Counted from the first letter of the stretch, positions 39,247 through 48,404 are shown. The stretch: DNA of 64,000 nucleotides from TM7 phylum sp. oral taxon 348 (GCA_007845485.1 SDRW01000002.1:1-64000); one strand, 5' to 3'. Numbers and translations are program-made. The notes: generated by a model from the letters alone, not told the origin.

Positions 39247-40308
39247 ATGATTAAGAGAGTTTCTGGGCGTGTATGGCTAAGTTTAGCTACGGCTGTTATT
39301 TTAGTGGTGATAATTTATCTTTCACGGCACGAGATTATGCAATCTTGGCATTTACTAGGCAAGGTTGATATGAGTATAATCCTGTGGTTGATTCCGTTAC
39401 AGTTTTTATCTTTTTACTCCATGGGTGCATCAATGTTTTCGTACTTGCGTGCTCAGGGTAGGGCGCGTCACATTTCTGCCCCAGATCTTGCTAGATTATC
39501 ATTAGAAATGAATTTTGTTAACCATATTTTACCTAGCGCTGGAGTAAGTGGTGTGTCTTATATTGGTTGGAGACTCAAGTTTTACGGTATTTCGCCTAGT
39601 AAGTCGGCTGCTGCTCAATTGATTAGAATTGTTGCTACGTTTATTGCTTATGTAGTAATACTACTAATTTCTGTCACCGCTATGCTATTTGATGGCTCTC
39701 TAAATAGGCTAACGGTGATTGTAACTATAGGTCTAGCTATATTGATATTTGGCGTAGTTGCGATAGTTGTATATATTCTGGAGCATAATAAAAACTTCGA
39801 AAATACTGCCAAGAAAATCATAAATTTTGTAAATAAATCTATTCAAGTAATTACATTTGGGCGCCATAAGAAAGGTATTAAATCTTCTAAGTCCTTAGCT
39901 GGGTTTCTAAATGAGCTTCAAAAAGATTATTGCCAGGTAAAGTCTAAGAAAAAGATGATAATAAAGCCATTCTTCTGGGGTCTTGTACTTAATTTATCTG
40001 ATATTGCGATGTTCTACTGTGTATTTTTGGCGCTTGGTCACCCTATAAATCCAGCGCCTTTAGTGGCTGCTTATGGTCTGGCTGGCGCTTCAAGTATTTT
40101 TATGGTTACACCAGGCGGAGCTGGTGCATATGAATTGATTATGGTGGCGTTCTTGGCAGCTGCAGGTATTGATAATCAGGCTGGTATAGCTGCAATTGTA
40201 TTAACTAGAGTTCTTTTAATGGCTGGAACAATTATTGGTGGCTATGCGTTTTATCAACAGGCGATAGTTAAGCGAGGTAAAAGTGATGATACCGACGCTA
40301 ACAGTTAG
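39247..40308 (+). CDS. LPG synthase/AglD-type (UPF0104) membrane protein
   Basis: A 353-aa polytopic protein with the features of the lysylphosphatidylglycerol synthase transmembrane family: a LSLEMNFVNHILPSAGVSG block and a late TPGGAGAYELIMVAFL block. Such proteins act as lipid-linked flippases or accessory glycosylation factors. The soluble MprF aminoacyl domain is missing. It overlaps xseA by 26 bp. Confidence 0.82.
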   Translation: MIKRVSGRVWLSLATAVILVVIIYLSRHEIMQSWHLLGKVDMSIILWLIPLQFLSFYSMGASMFSYLRAQGRARHISAPDLARLSLEMNFVNHILPSAGVSGVSYIGWRLKFYGISPSKSAAAQLIRIVATFIAYVVILLISVTAMLFDGSLNRLTVIVTIGLAILIFGVVAIVVYILEHNKNFENTAKKIINFVNKSIQVITFGRHKKGIKSSKSLAGFLNELQKDYCQVKSKKKMIIKPFFWGLVLNLSDIAMFYCVFLALGHPINPAPLVAAYGLAGASSIFMVTPGGAGAYELIMVAFLAAAGIDNQAGIAAIVLTRVLLMAGTIIGGYAFYQQAIVKRGKSDDTDANS

Positions 40309-41383
40309 TGATTTTATCGCGATAACAAACCAGTCTTTTGAAACTATCTACCCAAGTGTTTTTATTGAAGGAGAGGTTGAATCTTTTTCTATAAATCAGT
40401 CTAAATTTGTGTTTTTCAATCTAAAAGATAAAGAATCAAGTGTGAACTGTTTTATGATGAAATTTGCTCTACATATTTCAATTGAAGATGGTATGTACAT
40501 TAGAGCTAAAGCTCGTCCAAAAATAACTCAAAAAGGAAAGTTTAGTCTAACAATTGACAGTATAAGACCAATTGGTGAAGGTAGTGTAAAAAAGAGTTTT
40601 GAACTTTTACGTGCTAAATTAGCCGCAGAAGGTCTGTTCGATGAATCGCGTAAGCGAATCTTGCCATGGTTGCCCCGTAAAATCGCGGTTATTAGTAGTA
40701 AACAAGCTGCTGGATATATAGATTTTATGAAGATAGCAGATTCGCGTATAAAAGGTGTTGATTTCATAATCTGTAATGCTCAAGTCCAGGGTAATGATGC
40801 ACCTGAGTCAATTGTCAATGCAATTGAAAAGTGTAATAAAATGTCTAATCTACCAGATGTTATAGCTATAGTGCGCGGTGGTGGTAGTGCAGATGATCTA
40901 GCTACTTTTAATGACGAGAGGGTGGTTCGTGCAATTGCCGCTAGTCGAGTTCCTGTTATAACTGGAATTGGGCACGAGATAGATACAACTTTGGCTGATC
41001 TAGTATCTGATATAAGAGCTGCGACGCCCACTCATGCTGCGACAATTTTATTACCTAGTTTAGATGATGTGCGGTTGAAAATTAGGCAGAGTATTTTACG
41101 AGTTAAACCCACTTTACATCAAATTATATCAGATAATAAAGCACATCTTCATAGTAGAAAGCTAACTGTGAGATATCATATTTTAAATTATATTGATCTT
41201 CAAAAAGCTAAAATTGCCGCACTTGGCAAAATAGCAAAATCATTAGATCCACGTAATGTTTTGGCACGCGGTTATGCAATTATGCGAATGGAGAATGATA
41301 TTTTATCTAATGGTGCACAGATAGATATTGAAACTAAAGATTATTTTATAAAAGCAAAGGTAATAGACTATGAAAGAAAGTAA
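40283..41383 (+). CDS. xseA: exodeoxyribonuclease VII large subunit
   Basis: The N-terminal OB-fold is followed by the catalytic region with LPRKIAVISSKQAAGYIDF, VRGGGSADDLATFNDE and GIGHEIDTTLADLVSDIRAATPTHAA, all typical of XseA. At 366 aa it is shorter than the roughly 450 aa of E. coli; the C-terminal coiled coil is reduced. It overlaps xseB by 14 bp. Confidence 0.94.
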   Translation: MMIPTLTVSDFIAITNQSFETIYPSVFIEGEVESFSINQSKFVFFNLKDKESSVNCFMMKFALHISIEDGMYIRAKARPKITQKGKFSLTIDSIRPIGEGSVKKSFELLRAKLAAEGLFDESRKRILPWLPRKIAVISSKQAAGYIDFMKIADSRIKGVDFIICNAQVQGNDAPESIVNAIEKCNKMSNLPDVIAIVRGGGSADDLATFNDERVVRAIAASRVPVITGIGHEIDTTLADLVSDIRAATPTHAATILLPSLDDVRLKIRQSILRVKPTLHQIISDNKAHLHSRKLTVRYHILNYIDLQKAKIAALGKIAKSLDPRNVLARGYAIMRMENDILSNGAQIDIETKDYFIKAKVIDYERK

Positions 41384-41561
41384 TCTAACATTAGAAGAAA
41401 AGATAGCAAAAATTGAGCGAGAAACTGCCTGGTTTGAGGGTGATGATTTTGTGCTCGAGAAGGCAATTGAAAAATATAAGGAAATTATTGCTTTAGTTGC
41501 AGAAGTAGAAAAGGAACTAACTGAATTAGAGAACACAATAATAGACTTAGAGGATAATTAA
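41370..41561 (+). CDS. xseB: exodeoxyribonuclease VII small subunit
   Basis: A 63-aa acidic helical protein with LTLEEKIAKIERETAWFEGDDFVLEKAIEKYKE, the XseB pattern. Its overlap with xseA fits the obligate complex that degrades single-stranded DNA. Confidence 0.9.
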   Translation: MKESNLTLEEKIAKIERETAWFEGDDFVLEKAIEKYKEIIALVAEVEKELTELENTIIDLEDN

Positions 41562-41567
41562 GATTCT

Positions 41568-42098
41568 ATGGTAGAGAGTATAATAGGTATAGTAGTAATT
41601 TGTGTGTTGATTTTTTTATTAACGGCATTATTTGGTGCGCCCTATGTTCCTACACAGAGAAAACAGATAGAATCTGCTTTTAGTAAGTTACGTCCATTTA
41701 AAAAAAATGATGTTCTGGTAGATTTAGGTAGTGGCGATGGTGTAGTTTTAGATGAAGCTATTAGAGCTGGTGCTAGTAAGGTGATTGGCTATGAAATAAA
41801 TCCAATTCTGGTATTAATTTCATGGTTGCGGCTACGTAGTAATAGAGGGCGATTTACTATTTTTTGGCGTAGCTTTTGGAGGATTAGCGCCCTCCCTGAT
41901 GTTAGTATCGTTTATACTTTTGGTGAGTCGCGTGATATTAAAAAAATGTATGACTTAGTACAAAAATGGTCCAACCGGTCTGGAAGAGAAATTGATTTTA
42001 TAAGTTATGGGTTTGAAGTGCCAGGATTCAATTATTCTAAAAAAGAAAATGCCCACTTTTTATACAATATAGCGCCTTTACATAGCCAAAAAACATAA
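41568..42098 (+). CDS. membrane-anchored SAM-dependent methyltransferase
   Basis: An N-terminal membrane helix (about 2-24) is followed by motif I VLVDLGSGDGVVLDEAIRAGASKVIGYEINP. At 176 aa it resembles the small FAM173/ATPSCKMT-like methyltransferases found in many CPR genomes. The substrate is unknown. It follows xseB by 6 nt. Confidence 0.75.
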   Translation: MVESIIGIVVICVLIFLLTALFGAPYVPTQRKQIESAFSKLRPFKKNDVLVDLGSGDGVVLDEAIRAGASKVIGYEINPILVLISWLRLRSNRGRFTIFWRSFWRISALPDVSIVYTFGESRDIKKMYDLVQKWSNRSGREIDFISYGFEVPGFNYSKKENAHFLYNIAPLHSQKT

Positions 42099-42099
42099 G

Positions 42100-42111
42100 T
42101 ATAATGACATC
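42100..42111 (+). promoter_or_regulatory. leaderless -10 box for gene at 42112
   Basis: TATAAT at 42100-42105 ends 6 nt before the ATG; no SD is seen. Confidence 0.6.
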
Positions 42112-42765
42112 ATGGATAATGTAAATAAACAACATGGTAGTGTAATTTTGGGTGTTTTGCTAGCTGTAACTTCAATTTTAGCGTTGGCTTTTGGCGGTCT
42201 AGCTATTTGGGCTTATATGCAGTATAACACCGCTAAAACAGATGTAGATTCTCAAATAAAGGTAGCGGTTATAGATGCAGAACGTCGCCAGTCTCAAAAG
42301 GAAGAAGCAAAATATGCTGAGCGCGAAAAAGAGCCAAATCTTGAATTTTCAGGACCAGCTGATTATGGTAGACTAACCTTTAAATACCCTAAAACTTGGA
42401 ATCTTTATGAGGCAACCGATGTTGAATCTCGTGGTGGTGAGTATAGGGCGTATCTACATCCCTCAAAGGTCCCTCCAGTTGTTGCTGATCAACAATTTGC
42501 TTTACGCGTAACTATTGAAAACAAGGAATATGATAAAGTAGTACAGCAATATGATGCTTTGGTTAAAAAAGGTGATTTGCGTAGTTCTAGTACAAGTTCT
42601 ATGGGCAATACAGGTACTCGCTTAGATGGTAATTTTAGTAAAAACATACGCGGTGCAGCTGTTATCTATAAGGTTAGGGATAAGACCGCAACTGTACGTA
42701 CAGATGCGAATGAAACGTTTAAAGCTGATTTTAATAAAATTATCCAAACTATTAATTTCGAATAA
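42112..42765 (+). CDS. membrane-anchored extracytoplasmic protein
   Basis: One N-terminal helix (about 9-34), a short charged coiled-coil linker, then an extracytoplasmic domain whose GRLTFKYPKTWNLYEA segment resembles the PsbP/LpqN-like fold. No catalytic motif is visible and the function is unknown. 217 aa. Confidence 0.7.
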   Translation: MDNVNKQHGSVILGVLLAVTSILALAFGGLAIWAYMQYNTAKTDVDSQIKVAVIDAERRQSQKEEAKYAEREKEPNLEFSGPADYGRLTFKYPKTWNLYEATDVESRGGEYRAYLHPSKVPPVVADQQFALRVTIENKEYDKVVQQYDALVKKGDLRSSSTSSMGNTGTRLDGNFSKNIRGAAVIYKVRDKTATVRTDANETFKADFNKIIQTINFE

Positions 42766-42816
42766 AGTAAATAATATCTGCCAGCTATTTTTAGGGTGAT
42801 TATTTTGTTGCCATGC

Positions 42817-42828
42817 TAAAATGAATAT
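42817..42828 (+). promoter_or_regulatory. leaderless -10 box for the histidine kinase gene
   Basis: TAAAAT at 42817-42822 ends 6 nt before the ATG; no SD is seen. Confidence 0.5.
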
Positions 42829-43536
42829 ATGAATGAACGGCTGCAGGGTAGTAATAGCGATAGATCGTTTCTAGGTGATTATTTTGACGTAGTTGCTGCT
42901 GCTCATGAATTGAAGAGTCCAGTCGCCTTAATTCGTCAATTGGCGCTTAATCTGAAAGATTTAGATAATTTAACCGAGTCTACTCGTCAGGATTATATAA
43001 GTAGAATTATATTGACCAGCGAACGTTCGTTACGCTTGACTAGTATTTTAACTCAGTCAGAAAAAATAAATGAAGAATTATTTAATACAGAGCCTATTAA
43101 TATAAAGCAGCTTTGTGAAGACGTAGCCCATGAGCTAACGCCTCTTTATAAAGCTTATGGGCGTAAAATTATGGTCAAAGGCCGCCGTTCTGCGCCTTTA
43201 GTGGTGGCAAACCGTGATCTTCTTCGGCGAATTTTACTAGGTTTTGGCGATAATGCTTTACATTATTCAAATAAAGAAGCTGTATTTAATCTAGCGCATA
43301 ACGCTAATAAAATTAGGGTTGGACTGCGCGATTTTGGTCCCTCTCTTTCTGGTATTAATATAAATAATCAGATAAAGCAACAACGAATTTATCGTCCAGA
43401 AAGCAGTGGTTTGGGGCTGGTTATTGCTAAGCGGTTCGCTGATGCTATAAATGGCAATATTGGCACGATTCGCCATCGGAATGGGATGACATATTATGTG
43501 GACGTTATAAAATCGGAGCAACTATGTCTATTATAG
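42829..43536 (+). CDS. soluble sensor histidine kinase
   Basis: A 235-aa kinase lacking any membrane segment or separate input domain. The H-box HELKSPVALIRQ carries His26, the N-box is GFGDNALHYSN, and the G2-type box is SSGLGLVIAKRFADAINGN. The sensor must be another protein or the first 20 residues. It overlaps the response regulator gene by 13 bp, so the two are a pair. Confidence 0.88.
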   Translation: MNERLQGSNSDRSFLGDYFDVVAAAHELKSPVALIRQLALNLKDLDNLTESTRQDYISRIILTSERSLRLTSILTQSEKINEELFNTEPINIKQLCEDVAHELTPLYKAYGRKIMVKGRRSAPLVVANRDLLRRILLGFGDNALHYSNKEAVFNLAHNANKIRVGLRDFGPSLSGININNQIKQQRIYRPESSGLGLVIAKRFADAINGNIGTIRHRNGMTYYVDVIKSEQLCLL

Positions 43537-43898
43537 ATAAGCCAAAAATTCTACTAATTGATGATGATATATGGCAGAGCGATATTTATGTTAATGTTTT
43601 AAAAAATAATTACGAAATTAAATCTACACAAAACTTAAATAATGCAATAAAACTAATTGAATCGTGGTCACCTCAGCTAATAATTGCTGATATTTTACTA
43701 TCTGGTGAAACAATATTTACTCTGTTAAATGAGCTACAATCTGATGTGTATCTTGGCAAAATACCAGTCGTTATTATTACTAATATAGCCGACCGTTTAT
43801 CTGGAATAGATTTAAAAGCTTATGGTATTAATGATCTACTTGATAAATCTAAAATTACGCCACAAGATATTTTGGCAGCCGCGAGGCGTATATTATGA
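43524..43898 (+). CDS. single-domain response regulator
   Basis: A 124-aa receiver domain only. Acidic residues Asp13-15, phospho-acceptor Asp56 (IIADILL), Thr (IITN) and Lys (LLDKSK) are in place. No DNA-binding output domain is present, so it signals by protein contact. It overlaps the kinase gene and recO (4 bp). Confidence 0.88.
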   Translation: MSIIDKPKILLIDDDIWQSDIYVNVLKNNYEIKSTQNLNNAIKLIESWSPQLIIADILLSGETIFTLLNELQSDVYLGKIPVVIITNIADRLSGIDLKAYGINDLLDKSKITPQDILAAARRIL

Positions 43899-44575
43899 AA
43901 TCTGAAACTACTGAAGCAATTGTACTTAGACGTACAAATTATGGTGAAGCAGATAGGATTATTCAATTTTCAACACCGCTTGGCCGCCGCAGTGCAATGG
44001 CGCGTGGTGTGCGTAAATCAAGATCTAAACTGGCTGGTGGGGTTGAGCTTTTAAGTCTTTCACAAGTAGTCTTGCGTCATGGTAGAGGTGAAATATCTAC
44101 GCTCGTGCAGGCAAGAATGATTAAATTTTATAAGAATATTTTAGATAACTATGATAAATTACAATTTGCCTACGAGGCAATGAAAATGGTGGCGTATTCT
44201 AGTGAAATAATCGATGAACCGGGATGGTTTAGTATTTTAAAGGAAACCTTAGAAGCGCTTGATAATAAAACGGTTAATTTTGCTCTAATAAAAACCTGGT
44301 TTTATTTAAACTATGCTAAACTTTTAGGTAATGAATTGAGTTTAGTAAGTGACGTATCTGGACAAGCGCTTAGTCAAAATAGGCGCTATATTTACGATAA
44401 AATAGAGCATGGTTTACGCCATAGCGAGAGAGGCGAAATTACGGCGGATCATATTAAATTGCTTAGATTAATGTCTAACTACCCGTTACGCGTTGTAATG
44501 CAGGTTGGTGGAATTGAAGGTATATTGCCAGATTGCTGGCTAATTGCCCGTAGCCATACTGAACTGAACAAGTAA
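43895..44575 (+). CDS. recO: DNA repair protein RecO
   Basis: Recombination mediator of the RecFOR pathway. The N-terminal OB-fold has TEAIVLRRTNYGEADRIIQFSTPLGRRSAMARGVRKSRSKLAG, the classic RecO pattern, and a helical C-terminal part follows. 226 aa; the zinc-binding Cys cluster is reduced. It is translationally coupled to the upstream response regulator gene. Confidence 0.92.
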   Translation: MKSETTEAIVLRRTNYGEADRIIQFSTPLGRRSAMARGVRKSRSKLAGGVELLSLSQVVLRHGRGEISTLVQARMIKFYKNILDNYDKLQFAYEAMKMVAYSSEIIDEPGWFSILKETLEALDNKTVNFALIKTWFYLNYAKLLGNELSLVSDVSGQALSQNRRYIYDKIEHGLRHSERGEITADHIKLLRLMSNYPLRVVMQVGGIEGILPDCWLIARSHTELNK

Positions 44576-44659
44576 AATCATGCTATACTAAAATGCAGAG
44601 AGTAAATATTTGTTGTACCTACTGTACCTCAAACACAAGGAAGAGAAAGGAGACTTCTT

Positions 44660-46006
44660 GTGAATCAAGTAAAAATGGAAGATATTATTAGCCTATGTAA
44701 GCGCCGTGGTTTTATTTATCAGGGTTCAGATGTTTATGGCGGTCTTTCTGGAACTTGGGATTACGGTCCATTGGGTGTGCAGTTGAAACGCAATATTATG
44801 CAATTGTGGTGGCGCCGGTTTGTTGATGAGCGTGATGATATTTATGGTGTCGACGCGGCGATTTTAATGAATCAGAAGGTATGGAAAGCTAGTGGGCATG
44901 TTGATACTTTTGTTGATCCGCTATGTGAGGATATGGTTAATCATCGTCGCTATCGTACTGATCATATTCTCAAGGACAATGGCATTGATGCGGACGGCAT
45001 GACGATGGCAGAGATGGACGCGGCGATTGCGGAAAAAGGAATTAAAAGTCCTGATGGCAATCCGCTGAGCAAGTCGCGCACTTTCAATATGATGTTCAAG
45101 ACGCACGTTGGCGCGACCGAGAGTGATGACAGTATTTCTTATCTCCGTCCAGAAACAGCCCAAGGTATTTTTACCAATTTCAAAAACGTTGTTGATAGTT
45201 TTTACCCTAATTTACCGTTTGGTATTGCTCAGCAGGGCAAGGCGTTTCGTAATGAGATTGCGCCGCGCGACTTTGTGTTCCGCTCCCGGGAGTTTGAACA
45301 GATGGAGATTGAATATTTTGTTGATCCGAGTAAATGGCAGGAAGCGTTTGATGAGCTATTAGCTGCAACACATGCATTTTTAGAGGAATTGGGACTAAAG
45401 CCAGAGTATATTCATGAGCTAGATGTGCCGCCAGAAGATCGAGCACATTACAGCAAAAAAACTATCGATATTGAATATGATTATCCAATTGGCCGTGAAG
45501 AACTTATGGGTATTGCTTATCGTACTGATTTTGATTTAATGAATATCCAGCGCGTCAGTAATAAGAGTATGGAATACACCGTCAAGGGTACGAACACAAA
45601 ATTTGTGCCACATGTTATTGAACCTAGTTTTGGCGTGGAGCGGGCGCTGATGGCGGTGCTGTCGGGCGCGTACCGCGAGGACGAGCAGAACGGTGAAAAG
45701 CGGGTGTATTTGGCGTTGCCAGAGCACTTGGCACCAGTTAGATTTGCCGTTTCGCCGCTACTTAAAAACAAGCCAGAATTGGTGGAAAAAGCCCGCGAAG
45801 TCTACGCTCAGCTCGCCAAAGCCAACCCTGGCCGAGTGATGTGGGACGACAACGGCAACATCGGCAAACGCTACCGCCGCCAAGACGAAATCGGTACCCC
45901 GCACTGCGTGGTCATCGACTTCCAGACACTGGAGGACGACACCGTTACTGTGCGCGAGCGGGATACGACGGAGCAGAGGCGGGTGAAGGTTGAGGAGTTA
46001 GTGTGA
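44660..46006 (+). CDS. glyS: glycyl-tRNA synthetase (alpha2 type)
   Basis: Single-chain class II GlyRS, 448 aa, starting with GTG behind AAAGGAG. Early YGGLSGTWDYGPLGVQLK, motif 2 GIAQQGKAFRNEIAPRDFVFRSREFEQMEIEYF and motif 3 HVIEPSFGVERALMAVL are intact, followed by an anticodon-binding domain. The region 45781-45960 is about 61% GC by hand count, far above neighbouring genes, and uses many C- and G-ending codons. This suggests replacement of the 3' part by recombination. Confidence 0.95.
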   Translation: MNQVKMEDIISLCKRRGFIYQGSDVYGGLSGTWDYGPLGVQLKRNIMQLWWRRFVDERDDIYGVDAAILMNQKVWKASGHVDTFVDPLCEDMVNHRRYRTDHILKDNGIDADGMTMAEMDAAIAEKGIKSPDGNPLSKSRTFNMMFKTHVGATESDDSISYLRPETAQGIFTNFKNVVDSFYPNLPFGIAQQGKAFRNEIAPRDFVFRSREFEQMEIEYFVDPSKWQEAFDELLAATHAFLEELGLKPEYIHELDVPPEDRAHYSKKTIDIEYDYPIGREELMGIAYRTDFDLMNIQRVSNKSMEYTVKGTNTKFVPHVIEPSFGVERALMAVLSGAYREDEQNGEKRVYLALPEHLAPVRFAVSPLLKNKPELVEKAREVYAQLAKANPGRVMWDDNGNIGKRYRRQDEIGTPHCVVIDFQTLEDDTVTVRERDTTEQRRVKVEELV

Positions 46007-46806
46007 ATAGTGATTTTCGTCGACGATGGGGGCTGTCCGAGCCAAGTATTGAGGATAATATTACTACAGCGATTTATAGAATACGTGCTCTAATAGGCGA
46101 TTCTTTGTATGTTCAAGATCATAGTAAGCTAAATAAGTTTGCATTTATAGCGGCGGTTCCGCTAGAGAAGTATATAGAACTTACTTATGAAGGTGGAAAT
46201 TTTAATTTCAAAAAGTATTTTTCAGGTATAGTATCTACCGTAGTCATGGCGGAGAAACTTGAATGTATCCTAGTTTCTAGTGTAATTAGCGATAATCAAA
46301 AGGATATGATCGTTACGATAATTAATAATGAAAATGTAGGAATTAGGATCGGCAAAGATAAGAGAGGAAAATATGTAACTTATCCTCAAGGTGAGCCGAT
46401 GCTAGATGAAAAGGTCGTAGAGCGTACTTTGCTGAGTCTGGACGGCGAGAGTGCAAATAAATACGAGGAGGCATTAAAAGCATACGCTTCAGCGAAATGG
46501 AATGAGTCATCAAACGCCACTCGGCTTACCCTTGAAGAATATTTGAGGCAATATCTGAATAATACAAAAGGTCTTCAAGCGAATATTAACACAATAGGAG
46601 GTATCCTGAAGAAAGCTGGCATCGCCGACCATTTCCGTAGCTCAATTATCAATCAACTTAGAACATTGGATAGTCACTACAATTCAGGTTCAAAACATGG
46701 CTCAAATACACAAGGAGCTGCGGAGGCTGAATATTTGATATATTCCGTTGGTGTCATTGTGAATACTTTGGAACAGCTAAAAATATCTGACGAGGGTGCT
46801 TTATAG
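46003..46806 (+). CDS. orphan protein coupled to glyS, unknown function
   Basis: The 267-aa frame starts with GTG overlapping the glyS stop (GTGTGA), with GAGGAG as SD inside glyS. It has a mixed N-terminal region, a central segment (IVTIINNENVGIRIGKDKRGKYVTYP) and a helical C-terminal region (about 160-260) ending VGVIVNTLEQLK. The C-terminal part looks like a helical bundle of the kind seen in abortive-infection or HEPN-like proteins, but I see no RX4-6H motif I would trust. Function unassigned. Confidence 0.6.
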   Translation: MNSDFRRRWGLSEPSIEDNITTAIYRIRALIGDSLYVQDHSKLNKFAFIAAVPLEKYIELTYEGGNFNFKKYFSGIVSTVVMAEKLECILVSSVISDNQKDMIVTIINNENVGIRIGKDKRGKYVTYPQGEPMLDEKVVERTLLSLDGESANKYEEALKAYASAKWNESSNATRLTLEEYLRQYLNNTKGLQANINTIGGILKKAGIADHFRSSIINQLRTLDSHYNSGSKHGSNTQGAAEAEYLIYSVGVIVNTLEQLKISDEGAL

Positions 46807-46819
46807 TATAATTATCTCC
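46807..46819 (+). promoter_or_regulatory. leaderless -10 box for the NUDIX gene
   Basis: TATAAT at 46807-46812 overlaps the end of the upstream gene and ends 7 nt before the ATG at 46820, supporting that start. Confidence 0.55.
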
Positions 46820-47290
46820 ATGTCAAAAATTACCAACGGACACCTCATTACCCAAGATTCGGATGGCGCGACTCGCTATGATTATCTCTACCGCATTTCG
46901 CTCAAAGCCTTGATTTATAACGACGCTGGGCAAATTTTGGTCGTTAAGGAAATTAATCGGACGTATTGGGATTTGCCTGGTGGTGGTATGGATTTTGGCG
47001 AGACGATTGAATCGTCACTGAAACGTGAGCTATATGAAGAAGTTGGCTACAAGGGTGATTTGCGTTATCAGATTTTTGATGCGTCGGATGAGATGTATAT
47101 CGAGAGGATTAATGCTAATCAAATCTGCTTTTATTTCCGTGTCTGGCCAGAGAATTTTGATTTTATACCAGGTGAAGAGGGTGACGAAGTAATGTTTATT
47201 AACCCTGAGGAGTTATTGCTTCAGAAGGGTAAGGTTGATGCGCCAGCTCGAGCGTATAGGGCGCATATGAAATGGCAGGATTTAAAGTAG
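46820..47290 (+). CDS. NUDIX hydrolase
   Basis: A 156-aa protein with a complete Nudix box, GGMDFGETIESSLKRELYEEVGY (key residues G, E, REL, EE, G). This family cleaves nucleoside diphosphates linked to other moieties; the substrate here is unknown. A frame upstream reaches 46796, but the ATG at 46820 sits 7 nt after a TATAAT and is preferred. Confidence 0.9.
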   Translation: MSKITNGHLITQDSDGATRYDYLYRISLKALIYNDAGQILVVKEINRTYWDLPGGGMDFGETIESSLKRELYEEVGYKGDLRYQIFDASDEMYIERINANQICFYFRVWPENFDFIPGEEGDEVMFINPEELLLQKGKVDAPARAYRAHMKWQDLK

Positions 47291-48095
47291 TAGCAATAAA
47301 CAGGTTTAACTACTAAAGAAATGTGTTAACAAGCAAATATTAATTATAACAGTTAGTTAAAACGTGAAGTGCGTAATGACCCACGTATTGTATTCATGAG
47401 AGATAAAATCCGTGGGAGAAAATTATCAATATAAAGCTAAAGATGTTGACAGAATAAAAGAAATCTGGATAGAAAGAAAGAGAAAAATGAGGTAAGATTG
47501 GATAGAGAACAAAGAGCAACTATTAAGAACATGTTAGTTATTACCAATCTGATTACAGCATATACAGACAAATTAAAAAATGTTAGAAAAATGTTTTTCC
47601 TTACTCATAGCCTTATAGGTGTAAAGGGATACTCTATGTTAAAATCACTAGAGGAAAAGGCAATTTCAGACCGCGCCCCCTAGATTAGAAAAACTTCCCT
47701 TGATTATTATTTTCCATAACGTAAAAAACCTATATAACAACTAAATCAGAGTTGAAACTAGGGGTTAAACAAGTGATATTTAAATAAAAAAGTACCCGCT
47801 TAGTTTAAAACCTTAAAAAAGTTGAACTGGATACATAGAAATTGTAACGAAAGCTAAATTAAAAATCAATAACAATAGGTATTCCATAAACAGATATTAA
47901 ATTGAAAAATTTTAAATCATTATTGAAATAAAAATATAAAATAAAGTTCAGGACGGAATTTTATATATAAAAACAGTCTAAATAAAATTTTTTAATAGCT
48001 ATATATAATAAAATATAAAAAATTGTTAGTTTTTCACAAATGTGAAACAGAAATGAAGTTTTTGTGCTAATACTATGTTGAATCCGCTTTATCTA
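47291..48095. other. about 800 bp AT-rich intergenic region without a convincing gene
   Basis: The stretch is rich in A/T runs and short frames. One 61-codon frame (47498-47683) has no recognisable similarity and no clear SD. A short inverted repeat CCCACG / CGTGGG occurs near 47380-47417. The texture suggests decayed or acquired DNA at the edge of the CsbD/GlsB island. Confidence 0.5.
48032..48047. repeat. palindromic putative operator
   Basis: TTTCACA-AA-TGTGAAA is a perfect 7-bp inverted repeat with a 2-nt centre, about 50 bp upstream of the csbD -35. It could be a repressor site; the regulator is unknown. Confidence 0.35.
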
Positions 48096-48123
48096 TTGAT
48101 AACTATACTATTTAATGTATAAT
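48096..48123 (+). promoter_or_regulatory. promoter of the csbD-like gene
   Basis: TTGATA (48096-48101) and TATAAT (48118-48123) are 16 nt apart. This gives a leader of about 60 nt ending in the SD AAAAGGGGA. Confidence 0.65.
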
Positions 48124-48188
48124 TAAATTAATATTGTAATAGCTTTCATTGTTGTTACAAGAAAATATAGCAAAAGGGGAGTCTGAAA

Positions 48189-48404
48189 ATGACAGATAAA
48201 GGATTTACAGATAAAGTAAAAGGTAAAGCAAAGGAAGTCGTAGGGGAAGCTACAAACGACGATTCTAAAAAGGCTGAAGGTATTTTAGACCAAGTAGTTG
48301 GAAAAACTAAAGAGGTTGCGTCTAATGTTAAAGATGTTGCAACTGAATTAGTTGAAAAATCTAAAGATGCTATTGATTCTAAATTAGAAGATAAAGAAAA
48401 ATAA
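48189..48404 (+). CDS. CsbD family stress protein
   Basis: A 71-aa, highly charged protein. KGFTDKVKGKAKEVVGEATNDDSKKAEGILDQVVGKTKEV is the CsbD pattern of two amphipathic repeats. CsbD proteins are general-stress (sigma B type) products in Firmicutes; the molecular role is unclear. It has its own promoter, a strong SD and a terminator, and lies in an AT-rich accessory stretch. Confidence 0.88.
   Translation: MTDKGFTDKVKGKAKEVVGEATNDDSKKAEGILDQVVGKTKEVASNVKDVATELVEKSKDAIDSKLEDKEK

Noticed and set aside
535-46006. Possible UGA recoding (SR1/Gracilibacteria code)
   Set aside because: TGA ends genes at 535 and 46006 at sensible protein ends, and RF2 is present; no conserved protein is broken by TGA.
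47498-47683. 61-codon open frame
   Set aside because: No SD, no recognisable similarity, and typical length for chance in this stretch; noted only within the intergenic entry.
47806-47818. AACCTTAAAAAA resembling the array box in the non-coding region
   Set aside because: No -10 or -35 at the proper distance and no ORF or SD follows; the match is likely chance in AT-rich DNA.
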